A stretch of DNA of 60,999 nt from the IMG/VR virus record IMGVR_UViG_3300045051_001011, positions 1 through 60,999 of that record; one strand, 5' to 3'. The position numbers were made by a program, and so were the translations under genes. The stretch is from a virus. The notes under the pieces are model-generated. The model had not been told where the DNA came from and ran no database searches. It was given only the letters and a program-made list of their open reading frames with translations. Shown piece by piece: positions 21,914 to 29,421 of the stretch (the stretch's first letter is position 1; every line of letters begins with the position of its first letter).

Positions 21914-22579
21914 ATGAGCGGACCAGTAACTGTCGTGAACAATTCAGTGGGCAAACCCAACTTCACCCAGCGGAAAAACCCGGACGATCCCAGCACGCCC
22001 TGGAACGAAACAGCGGAGACCTGCAACGTCACCGCCGGGGCTACCGCCATGGCTGCTGCCGGCTGGGACTTGCAGAAGCTCAATAAGGGCTTCCACCCCC
22101 GGCCTTCCATGGACCTGCTGTATTTCATGCGTGCCAATCCGGCATGTCAGGCGCTCTACGACAAGGTCGATGCCAAGCACGTATACCCGATGAACGAGTG
22201 GATGCCGGTGTTGGCGCTTGCCATGCGCGAGTACGCAGCCTCGAAAGAAATCTGGTTGGTCTATGGGATCGACCGGACGGTGCTCCACAACAACCTGTGG
22301 GCAGGCGGCACCGCGGTCATACACGGCGAATTCACCTTTACCAGGGCTGACAAGAGCAAGGTCAAGAGTAGCCACTATCAGGCGCTGATTGGCTACAAAT
22401 GCGACCTCTCGGGAGTGTTCGCCTGGATCGTCGATGATCCCTGGGGAGACCCGACCACCGAATACACGTCGCAGTTCGGCGACGACGTGGTGCTGTCCAA
22501 GGAGCAGGTCGACAAGCTCATCAAGCCCTTCGGCCCCGCTGGCAAGGACGCGATAATCATCACCAAGCACGATGATTGA
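21914..22579 (+). CDS. Papain-like cysteine peptidase, C39-like, 221 aa
   Basis: A Cys near the N-terminus (ETCNVTAGA, Cys37), His in SSHYQALIGY (His154) and Asp in WIVDDPWGD (Asp174/175) form the Cys-His-Asp order of peptidase C39-like domains. The order and the HYQALIGY/DDPWG context are characteristic. It lies between portal and prohead protease, starting immediately after the portal stop. It could be a virion-associated cell-wall or capsid peptidase, or the missing endolysin; it has no signal peptide or wall-binding domain. Confidence 0.7.
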   Translation: MSGPVTVVNNSVGKPNFTQRKNPDDPSTPWNETAETCNVTAGATAMAAAGWDLQKLNKGFHPRPSMDLLYFMRANPACQALYDKVDAKHVYPMNEWMPVLALAMREYAASKEIWLVYGIDRTVLHNNLWAGGTAVIHGEFTFTRADKSKVKSSHYQALIGYKCDLSGVFAWIVDDPWGDPTTEYTSQFGDDVVLSKEQVDKLIKPFGPAGKDAIIITKHDD

Positions 22580-22590
22580 TTTTTTTCTGC
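22580..22590 (+). repeat. Exact copy of dispersed motif TTTTTTTCTGC
   Basis: Intergenic copy starting one base after the stop of the C39-like gene, immediately upstream of a promoter-like sequence. Confidence 0.7.
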
Positions 22591-22593
22591 TAC

Positions 22594-22622
22594 TTGCATA
22601 AGTGGAAACTCGGATGTAGAAT
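22594..22622 (+). promoter_or_regulatory. Promoter-like site for capsid assembly genes
   Basis: TTGCAT (22594-22599), 17 bp, TAGAAT (22617-22622), ten bases before the ATG at 22633. The same -35 hexamer is used at 39694. The transcript would have a leader of only a few bases. Confidence 0.5.
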
Positions 22623-22632
22623 TGGAGTCAAC

Positions 22633-23871
22633 ATGGTAAACACAAGTACGAAAGATAGCCATCCTGCAATTATGGTAAAGCCGAGTATTCTTGCTCGGTC
22701 TGGCGTTTATCTTTACTCGCATGACGAGATGGTCAAACGAGGGTTTACTCCGCCCGTCAAGAAGGATTTCTACAAGGAATACCGTCCCGCGCATGTGCTG
22801 ATACGAGCCAAGGACAAGTTTGCGTTTTCCGCCATGACTGTAGAACACACTCCAGACGAAACGAATCCCGACAACTTTCGCGCACAGGTAAGCGGAGTTG
22901 TTGGGGACTCTATCGAGGTTACGACACTTAACAATGGTGAGGTTGCGCTGCAGGGCAAGATTGCTTTTTACACCCAGGACGCGGTAGATTACTTCAACGC
23001 TGGTAACAAAGAAACCAGCGCAGATTATCGCTCCAAGGTTGTGCTCAGCAAGAATCCAGAGTATGATCTTGAAATGGTTGAAATCCTGTCGGTAAATGGT
23101 GTAGTCCTGACCGAGCGGGGAAGAGGTGGACCGAGCGTGCGTGTCATGGACAGTGCCTCGGTTATCGACAACAAAACCGGAGGTTTGAAAATGAAGAAAG
23201 GCGTTTTGAGTACCCTGTTCGGTATCGGACGCGTGGAGGACAAGTCCTTCAAGCTCTCCAAACTGGTCATGGAAAAGGTCAAGGCCGTCCATACCATGGA
23301 CGCTGCTGGCGTCACCAAGGCCGTCGAAGACGTGATGGCCCACATCACTCCCCTGGGCGAGCGTGAAGAGCGCGAGATCCTGATCGGTGCGGTCACCGAC
23401 AGCTTCAAGCATCCCGTCGAGGTCGTCACCAAGGAGAAGGAAGTCTCCGAAATGATCGACAAGCTCTACGGCCGCTGCATCGACGCCGACGAGAAGGATC
23501 TGAAGAAGACCATGGACGGCACCAGCGAAGAAGTCGCCGAAGAGCTGGAAGGCGATGCCAAGAAGCACCTCACCGAGGCCGAAAAGCTGGAAGGTAAGGG
23601 CAAGGAAACCGGCGCCAAAGACACTGCCAAGATCGTCGAGGAAGCCGTGGCCAAGGTTCTGGCCCCCATCAGCGAAGAACTGAAGCGAGTCAAGGACAGC
23701 ATTCCGGCCGCCATTGACGCCGGTGTGGCCAAAGCCCTGGGCATTGCCGGTGACGGTAAGGGTGGTGACGGTAAGGGCGGCAAGGGCGGTGACAGCCGCA
23801 CCACCGACGGTGCTGGCGAAGTCGACAAGGAAGAAGCGAGCTTCGTGCTTGATAGCGCTTTTGGTCGCTGA
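22633..23871 (+). CDS. Prohead protease (DUF2213-like) fused to scaffold, 412 aa
   Basis: The N-terminal ~185 residues match the DUF2213-type phage protease pattern: His72 in VEHTPDETNPDN followed by the GxVxDS-type strand and Ser129 in NKETSADYRS, the likely His/Ser catalytic residues. The C-terminal ~225 residues are acidic, Lys/Glu/Ala-rich and helical, ending in Gly/Lys/Asp repeats, as expected of a scaffold. Start at 22633 (TTGGAGTCAAC upstream). Codon use changes visibly near 23170: the first part is less GC-rich. An internal in-frame start at 23191 probably makes free scaffold. Confidence 0.7.
   Translation: MVNTSTKDSHPAIMVKPSILARSGVYLYSHDEMVKRGFTPPVKKDFYKEYRPAHVLIRAKDKFAFSAMTVEHTPDETNPDNFRAQVSGVVGDSIEVTTLNNGEVALQGKIAFYTQDAVDYFNAGNKETSADYRSKVVLSKNPEYDLEMVEILSVNGVVLTERGRGGPSVRVMDSASVIDNKTGGLKMKKGVLSTLFGIGRVEDKSFKLSKLVMEKVKAVHTMDAAGVTKAVEDVMAHITPLGEREEREILIGAVTDSFKHPVEVVTKEKEVSEMIDKLYGRCIDADEKDLKKTMDGTSEEVAEELEGDAKKHLTEAEKLEGKGKETGAKDTAKIVEEAVAKVLAPISEELKRVKDSIPAAIDAGVAKALGIAGDGKGGDGKGGKGGDSRTTDGAGEVDKEEASFVLDSAFGR
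23191..23871 (+). CDS. Internal in-frame product: scaffold protein, 226 aa
   Basis: ATG at 23191 is preceded by GGAGGTTTGAAA, one of the best ribosome sites in the window, inside the protease gene and in the same frame. The product MKKGVLSTLFGIG... comprises the whole helical scaffold part. This mirrors lambda C/Nu3, where the scaffold is made from within the protease gene. Confidence 0.6.
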   Translation: MKKGVLSTLFGIGRVEDKSFKLSKLVMEKVKAVHTMDAAGVTKAVEDVMAHITPLGEREEREILIGAVTDSFKHPVEVVTKEKEVSEMIDKLYGRCIDADEKDLKKTMDGTSEEVAEELEGDAKKHLTEAEKLEGKGKETGAKDTAKIVEEAVAKVLAPISEELKRVKDSIPAAIDAGVAKALGIAGDGKGGDGKGGKGGDSRTTDGAGEVDKEEASFVLDSAFGR

Positions 23872-23905
23872 AACAGGCTCGAATACCCCAAGGAGGTAGA
23901 TACAA

Positions 23906-24613
23906 ATGAGCAATAACGGACCCGGTGCTCCTATAAGCATCAATCAGAACAATGTTTTCCGTGGCCAGGACAAGACCAACGGCTTCCTGATGCGGAATTC
24001 CGATGGCCGAGTCGCGGCCATCACTGAAGGCTTTTCCAAGCTGAACATCGCTGCAGCCAGTGCGCTGTTTGCTGACGGCGTCGTGCCCTGGGGCTCCGGC
24101 CTGTGGCGCGACATCGCCACCATCGATGCTTCCCCCGGTGCGGTGCACGCCAACAAACCCACCAAGGGTTGGTTCGTCGGTGCGCTGAAGTTAGAGCAGG
24201 GCCAGCAGACCGGGAATCCCGTGCAGCCCTGGGGTATACCCACCTTCAGCCGCGGTACCCTGGTGCGAAAGGGTCCGATGGGCTACAAGGTCACCATGAC
24301 CGCGGTTGGCCAGGAAGCCAACTTCCTCGCCTATCTGAAGGGCGACGCCACCAAGGACACCGTCACCGTGCGCAAACTCTACGCCGACTGGATCGCTGCG
24401 CTGAAGGCCGGCGCTGACGGTGATCGCCTGGCACTCTTCTTTGCCAATGACAGCGGTTTCCCCATCATCTCGCTGGTTGTGGCCGCCGAACTCGGCTATC
24501 CCACCCTGGCGAACGCCACTTTCGCCGGATGGGTCGAGCATCTCGAACCCGAGAATCAGGCAGTGTACGTCGACCTGCGGGCCGACCAGATCGGTGTTGC
24601 TCCGGCGCCCTGA
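23906..24613 (+). CDS. Capsid-associated structural protein, 235 aa
   Basis: It lies between the protease/scaffold and major capsid genes with CCAAGGAGGTAGATACAA upstream. That position is usual for a head decoration or cement protein. The sequence is Gly/Ala-rich and beta-like, with no enzymatic motifs. I do not recognise the family; the call is positional. Confidence 0.6.
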   Translation: MSNNGPGAPISINQNNVFRGQDKTNGFLMRNSDGRVAAITEGFSKLNIAAASALFADGVVPWGSGLWRDIATIDASPGAVHANKPTKGWFVGALKLEQGQQTGNPVQPWGIPTFSRGTLVRKGPMGYKVTMTAVGQEANFLAYLKGDATKDTVTVRKLYADWIAALKAGADGDRLALFFANDSGFPIISLVVAAELGYPTLANATFAGWVEHLEPENQAVYVDLRADQIGVAPAP

Positions 24614-24659
24614 TAGGCGTCAAGCAACGAGCCAAATCCAACGAGTATAGGTGAACAGC

Positions 24660-26228
24660 ATGAATAAAGGAAGTTTCCTGACCGCTCCCAAGCCCTACGA
24701 CAACTGGACCCGAAAGGCCGAAGAGCACTTGGTCCGCCAGTTTCCGGAAATGATCGATGGCGGTCATTTCCAGGGTATCGCCATTGGCCGCAACAAGGAT
24801 GGCGGCATCGGCAGCAACGCCGCACACCGCGTTCGCGGCAATGTCGCCACTGCCTCCCAGGCCCTTTTCGTGGACGTGCCCAAGCGCATGATCATGGAGA
24901 GCATCATCGCCAACGAGGATGCCAAGCGCAAGACCATCATGACCCGTGCCAGCGATGCCATCCAGATGATCGCCGTCGAAAAGGTCAACGAGCTGATCGA
25001 GAAGGGCGTCGAACGCAAGGATGCGCAGAAGCGCGTTATGGACAGCCTCAAGACCTACGGCTTCTACGACAAGAAGACCGGGATGTTCATCGCAGAACGC
25101 ACCGATGGCCGTGTCAAGGACTCCGTTCTTTCCGGCATGACCACTCCCTACTGGGATATCGCCCGCATCCAGAAGATCTTCAAGCAGCCCTTCCTGCGCG
25201 GGTATTCCGATACCCTGATCAACAAAGTCGGTGTGCCCAACATGTGGGCAGACTTGGTGCAAATCTACACCGAAACCTTCGAGGGTTCGGCCCGGGTGAG
25301 CAACGTTGCCAAGGGTACCGGCGAGTTCAACACCTCCATTGGTGTCAAGAACCGCACCGGCACCATGCTGTCGGAAGTCATCAACCTGGTGATCGACTAC
25401 GAGTCCCCGACCCCCAACGAAGGGATCATCGGCGGCATGGACGGCAACTGGCTGACCAACGCCGTCATCGGTGACCGCGACGCCTACGCCAACCTGATGC
25501 TGGAACAGCTTGCCTGTCTGCTGTACTACTTCGGCCATGCCGAATCCGGGTTCGAGGGCCTGACCCAGATCGCCAACCGCGACGGCACCTACGACAACTA
25601 CCCCGACACCATGCCGCCTGCCCAGTACATGTGGGACAACGACGGCGCGGGCTCCGGTGTTGGTCCGGTCAACATGACCGTTGGCGCCGATCTGCTGCTG
25701 ATGTTCAACCACCTCATCGCGGACAAGATGGAAGAGCTTTTCTTCTTGCCCGTCAACATGAAGGTGACTTGCTCGCCGATTCTCTACAAGGCCCTGAAGT
25801 TCAGCATGCTGTCCAAGGTCTACAACCAGAACAGTCCGCTGACCATCATCGACAAGGCGTTCGAGGCCGGCAATAAGATCCAGGGAACCTTGGTCACCAA
25901 CTCCGGGGACAACCTGTACCGGACCTTCGAGCTGGTGCCCGATCCCATGCTGATGCCGAACACCCCCTTCAACCCCACGGACGAAGACCTGATGTTCATC
26001 ACCTTCCCGACCCTGCAGTCGGAGCTGGAAGACGGCAATCTCGTGGACCTGATCATGGCCCCCGTGCCCATCGACAAGATGGTCCTGCCCAGCGCTCCTG
26101 GCTTCCGTGATGGCGTTGTCCGCACTGGCCTGAAGCGCGTCGGCAGCCTTCTCTGCCCGGTTGCCAAGACCGTGCATGTCATCAGCGGCATGGGCGTGAA
26201 CAGCCGGTACACCCCGCCCGCACCCTGA
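24660..26228 (+). CDS. Major capsid protein, 522 aa
   Basis: Size, codon use and position after the scaffold and ahead of the connector genes identify the capsid shell protein. The start at 24660 (MNKGSF) has AGGTGAACAGC upstream; the GTG nine bases earlier is less likely. GC-rich, highly biased codons fit strong expression. Residues about 60-110 are helical and the C-terminal half beta-rich (SGDNLYRTFELVPDPML). I cannot assign HK97 subdomains by eye. Confidence 0.75.
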   Translation: MNKGSFLTAPKPYDNWTRKAEEHLVRQFPEMIDGGHFQGIAIGRNKDGGIGSNAAHRVRGNVATASQALFVDVPKRMIMESIIANEDAKRKTIMTRASDAIQMIAVEKVNELIEKGVERKDAQKRVMDSLKTYGFYDKKTGMFIAERTDGRVKDSVLSGMTTPYWDIARIQKIFKQPFLRGYSDTLINKVGVPNMWADLVQIYTETFEGSARVSNVAKGTGEFNTSIGVKNRTGTMLSEVINLVIDYESPTPNEGIIGGMDGNWLTNAVIGDRDAYANLMLEQLACLLYYFGHAESGFEGLTQIANRDGTYDNYPDTMPPAQYMWDNDGAGSGVGPVNMTVGADLLLMFNHLIADKMEELFFLPVNMKVTCSPILYKALKFSMLSKVYNQNSPLTIIDKAFEAGNKIQGTLVTNSGDNLYRTFELVPDPMLMPNTPFNPTDEDLMFITFPTLQSELEDGNLVDLIMAPVPIDKMVLPSAPGFRDGVVRTGLKRVGSLLCPVAKTVHVISGMGVNSRYTPPAP

Positions 26229-26251
26229 TCGAAAACTGAAGGAGACAGTCG

Positions 26252-26788
26252 ATGGCTAAGTACATCCAGAACGCGCACATCGCCAATGTGAAGTGCAAGA
26301 TCGAAGAAAAGGGAGGCCAGCTTGCTGCTGGCCGCCCGACCTCCCGGGAATTCATATTCCGGCCCTACAGCGCTGACCGGCGCGACGGCCGGCAGGGCGA
26401 ATCCGGGTACACCGAACTGACTGACGATGAGTATAAGATGCTCACCGAAAACAGCAAGCTCTTCAACCACAGCGTCGAAAAGAGGTTGCTGATCGTGCAC
26501 GACGAGCTTCCCGCGGAAGCGCAGACTCCCTACGACACCATCGTGGCGGCTCGGCGCGAGAACGCAGCGCTCCGCGCCAGGATCACCGAACTGGAAGCCG
26601 AGATTGGCGCCAACGTCGACCCCAAGGCCAAGAAAGCCCTGGTTGACGCCCAGGAAGAGATCGAGGCATTGCGGGGCAGCAAGGAAGCCACCGACAAGGC
26701 ATACGCTGCCCTGGAAGCCCTGGTGGCCGCCATTGATCCGGAAGTGATTGCAAAGGCTCGGGAGAGCGTGGCAGCCACGCAGTTCTGA
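26252..26788 (+). CDS. Structural/neck protein with coiled coil, 178 aa
   Basis: GAAGGAGACAGTCG precedes the ATG. The first 90 residues include beta segments. Residues about 95-150 are an Ala/Glu/Arg coiled coil (ENAALRARITELEAEIG). It overlaps the next gene by one base (TGATG). Probably a head-completion or minor structural protein; the family is not recognised. Confidence 0.6.
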   Translation: MAKYIQNAHIANVKCKIEEKGGQLAAGRPTSREFIFRPYSADRRDGRQGESGYTELTDDEYKMLTENSKLFNHSVEKRLLIVHDELPAEAQTPYDTIVAARRENAALRARITELEAEIGANVDPKAKKALVDAQEEIEALRGSKEATDKAYAALEALVAAIDPEVIAKARESVAATQF

Positions 26789-27264
26789 TGGCCGAAGCAA
26801 TTTTCGTAGACGGAATTCCTGCCCGGATCACGGCGCAGGAATTCCTTCGTTACCACCTTCAGCAATTCCCAAAACTGTCGCGGCCCGAAAATGCGGGTAT
26901 CATCGACGAGGCCATAACCTCCGTCTATGCGATGTTCACGGGAGTGGCCACTATCTGGGATCTCAATTCCCGCGATGTGTGGTATGAAAAAACCGTGTTG
27001 TGCTACCGGCTTCTGGTGGCATGGTACATCGCGGATACCAATCCGAAGTTTCTGTCGGGTGTTCCGGTCATGGGTGGCATACCCGTCAAGCGGAAAAAAA
27101 TCGGTGATGTCGATATAACATACTCGGATTCCATGTCATCGGAATCCGGGAACTACCAGGATCTTATGTCCTCGCTGAAAAGCAACCCATTTGGGCATAA
27201 GGCGTACCTGATGATCCGTTCGTCTGGCAAGCGGGTCATGTTGCGCGGCGCAACGCAAGTGTAA
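26788..27264 (+). CDS. Head-tail connector, DUF4054-like, 158 aa
   Basis: Helical N-terminal half with an aromatic core (VWYEKTVLCYRLLVAWYIADTN is the central hydrophobic region). A segment with IGDVDITYSDS and NPFGHKAYLMIR follows, consistent with DUF4054-type adaptors that sit below the portal. Overlaps the preceding stop. Position in the neck cluster supports it. Confidence 0.55.
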   Translation: MAEAIFVDGIPARITAQEFLRYHLQQFPKLSRPENAGIIDEAITSVYAMFTGVATIWDLNSRDVWYEKTVLCYRLLVAWYIADTNPKFLSGVPVMGGIPVKRKKIGDVDITYSDSMSSESGNYQDLMSSLKSNPFGHKAYLMIRSSGKRVMLRGATQV

Positions 27265-27277
27265 CGGAGGAATCATC

Positions 27278-27637
27278 ATGGAAAACGAAGTCAAGAAGGA
27301 AGACGCTGCCTTTTTCAGCGTCAAGCATTCGTGCACCATCGGTGGCGGTCAGTTCCGTCCTTCGATCTGCTACCCTATCCCAAACAGTCTGGCCAAGGTC
27401 ATCGGTGAAATGGCGGACCAGGGCATGGCCAGGCTATACGCCCAGGAAGTGCGCTTCGTTTCGGGTGTGGCGCGTCCCATGGCCGGCCCTGTGCAGGAGA
27501 CCGTCATGACCACGAACGCCGTGGTCAAAGACCCGGTCAGGACCAGCAACAACCGGAGAGGGGCAACCAGCGCGGCAAAAGCGCCCGCCGACAAGTCGAA
27601 AGACAAGCCGAAAGACACGCAGGAAGATGAGAGCTGA
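27278..27637 (+). CDS. Neck-cluster hypothetical protein, 119 aa
   Basis: ACGGAGGAATCATC precedes the ATG. A compact N-terminal domain (residues 1-75, CTIGGGQFRP) is followed by a Lys/Ala/Asp-rich disordered tail. It lies between two connector genes and four bases before the next start, so probably a minor head or neck component. Confidence 0.6.
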   Translation: MENEVKKEDAAFFSVKHSCTIGGGQFRPSICYPIPNSLAKVIGEMADQGMARLYAQEVRFVSGVARPMAGPVQETVMTTNAVVKDPVRTSNNRRGATSAAKAPADKSKDKPKDTQEDES

Positions 27638-27640
27638 GCC

Positions 27641-28048
27641 ATGAGCGGTGTGTACGGCGCCCAGCTCGCGTATTTTCCTGAGCTGTTTGACGACTACGAG
27701 ATATTCAAAATGGTCCCTAACATTGGAGCAGGGTTTGGTGCACGCCAGATTCTGCTCACTGTTTATGGCTACTTTTCCCGGAACAAGGGTGGCGAGGAAG
27801 GTGTTGTCACAGACCTGCGCACCGAAAACCAGAAGGCGTCATTCTGGTGTGAGGATGAAATTCCTCGCAGCATTATACGCCAGGGCGTGTATATCGAGGA
27901 CGACGGCGAGGTCTATCAGTTTGTCGTCGACAACGCGTATGTGCGGGAAGGCGGCTTTGTTCGCCATGGCCTGCAGCTCATAACTGGCAACAACAACAAG
28001 CAGACACCACACGCCAAGGTTAATCTTGGCCTTGATGAGTACAAATGA
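27641..28048 (+). CDS. Head closure/stopper-like protein, 135 aa
   Basis: Beta-rich small protein (QVFVDDGEVYQF-like strands) directly following the adaptor genes and overlapping the next gene (ATGA). Size and order match the stopper or head-closure protein of contractile-tailed phages. Inference from position. Confidence 0.5.
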   Translation: MSGVYGAQLAYFPELFDDYEIFKMVPNIGAGFGARQILLTVYGYFSRNKGGEEGVVTDLRTENQKASFWCEDEIPRSIIRQGVYIEDDGEVYQFVVDNAYVREGGFVRHGLQLITGNNNKQTPHAKVNLGLDEYK

Positions 28049-28806
28049 CGGACGAGTGGGTACCAAGTAACCTGCCCATAATGCTCCAAAGCAGATCACT
28101 GCTTACCGCGACCCGGGCAAAGCCGATCCGTATCGGCAGGGCCAGGGTGACATCGGCTGACGCTGACGCGCTGCTCGCCATGGACGCGGCCTTCGCCGAA
28201 AAGCCGGCCGACGAGGGGTTCCGGAGCCGGTATGAGGCCGAGGCAGCGTGGATCGAGGAGCTGACTGGGTTACCGTATCAGGTCAGCTACTACTTCCCGT
28301 CGTCCACCCGAAACAACCGTGTTGGCAAGGGCAAGTACGGCGCCGGCGATATGACCTACCGTGTCCTCTACGAGGCATTGTGCAACGCCTTCAACGGCGG
28401 CCGGCGCTTCATCGAGGACTATTTTTTTTCTGTTTTCAAGGATCACATGAAGGACCAGTACGACAAGGCCGTCATGGATTTGAAGCAGATGATTGCCGAT
28501 GAAGCCCAGGCAAGGCGACGGTCGCACAGGGCGTACCTGTCGAACTACGACACCTGGACCAGCCCGATGGTTAGGGCAACGTTTGGCAGGCTTGCCAGAG
28601 AGACCAAGTACGACATCATCGCAAGTCTCGCGTCGGGCAAGATACCGCTGGCAAAAAGCGGCATAAGCCCGAAAACAATGGCTGCCAGGGCAAGGCTTGG
28701 CATATCGTCGAACGCTGTTTTTTACGCGACAGGCAGGCTGATCAGTAGTATAGTGGTATCAGTGATACTGCTTGATGGCGCAACTGCAGTGAAGGAAGAG
28801 GAATAG
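28045..28806 (+). CDS. Neck or tail-completion protein, 253 aa
   Basis: Helical and Arg/Lys-rich, with SYYFPSSTRNNRVGKGKYG in the middle and a hydrophobic C-terminus (FYATGRLISSIVVSVILLDG). The layout is like tail-completion proteins of the HK97-gp10 type. ATGA overlap with the stopper-like gene. An eight-T copy of the pyrimidine motif (28422-28433) is read as Phe-Phe-Ser. Family uncertain. Confidence 0.5.
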   Translation: MTDEWVPSNLPIMLQSRSLLTATRAKPIRIGRARVTSADADALLAMDAAFAEKPADEGFRSRYEAEAAWIEELTGLPYQVSYYFPSSTRNNRVGKGKYGAGDMTYRVLYEALCNAFNGGRRFIEDYFFSVFKDHMKDQYDKAVMDLKQMIADEAQARRRSHRAYLSNYDTWTSPMVRATFGRLARETKYDIIASLASGKIPLAKSGISPKTMAARARLGISSNAVFYATGRLISSIVVSVILLDGATAVKEEE

Positions 28807-28807
28807 C

Positions 28808-29392
28808 ATGGCGAACAGGGTAAACTACGTAGGCGTGACATTTGGGCGGGTCAGGGCCGTGCTTTTCAACATGTACTTTTATTACCAGGGCATGCCCGAG
28901 GCAGAAGCCGAGGAAACGCTCGAAAAGTACGTCGTGCCCATGCAGCACAACTTCGAGAACCCACTCCAGGGCGACAATGCCAAGGATACCTTCATCGAAT
29001 TCTGGATAGCCAGGGATGAGCGGGTGACACAAGATTTTTCGGAAGCAACTGTAGGCGGCGGGGAAAATGCTATATGGAGGAAATTGGCCACCGTCGACCT
29101 TCGGTTTGTGGGGTGTGAGGCCGAGACCTGGGCGAAGGCGTTCCACCACATTGCCCAGCGTGATCAGGTTGCACTGGCATTTTTCGAGCTTTGCCAGGGA
29201 CGTGTCCTGGAAGGTATAGGCGACATAGTTCCTGTGAACATCGACTATTACGGTGTCGGCAACTCGTCGATAGCGTTTGACCTCTCGATAAAGATAGAGT
29301 ATAAAGAGAGTATTGAGTTAACGTGGAAACCGCTCGAATACATCTCGTTGGCTCCCGGCGAGATAATAGAGGGTGGAATTAGTAGCCAGTAG
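28808..29392 (+). CDS. Tail terminator-like protein, 194 aa
   Basis: Last gene before the sheath; GAGGAATAGC precedes the ATG. Contains TFIEFWIARDERV and a beta-rich second half, consistent with tail-terminator or neck proteins. No family recognised with certainty. Confidence 0.5.
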   Translation: MANRVNYVGVTFGRVRAVLFNMYFYYQGMPEAEAEETLEKYVVPMQHNFENPLQGDNAKDTFIEFWIARDERVTQDFSEATVGGGENAIWRKLATVDLRFVGCEAETWAKAFHHIAQRDQVALAFFELCQGRVLEGIGDIVPVNIDYYGVGNSSIAFDLSIKIEYKESIELTWKPLEYISLAPGEIIEGGISSQ

Positions 29393-29421
29393 CTCACGCC
29401 TGTGGGCAGGAGGGTAGGATC

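Noticed and set aside
24465-26177. 570-codon antisense frame across the major capsid gene, and similar long antisense frames at 22393-23943, 30813-32000 and 33182-33976
   Set aside because: These are mirror frames produced by GC-biased third codon positions of strongly expressed genes. Their sequences are Gly/His/Val/Gln-rich and not protein-like.
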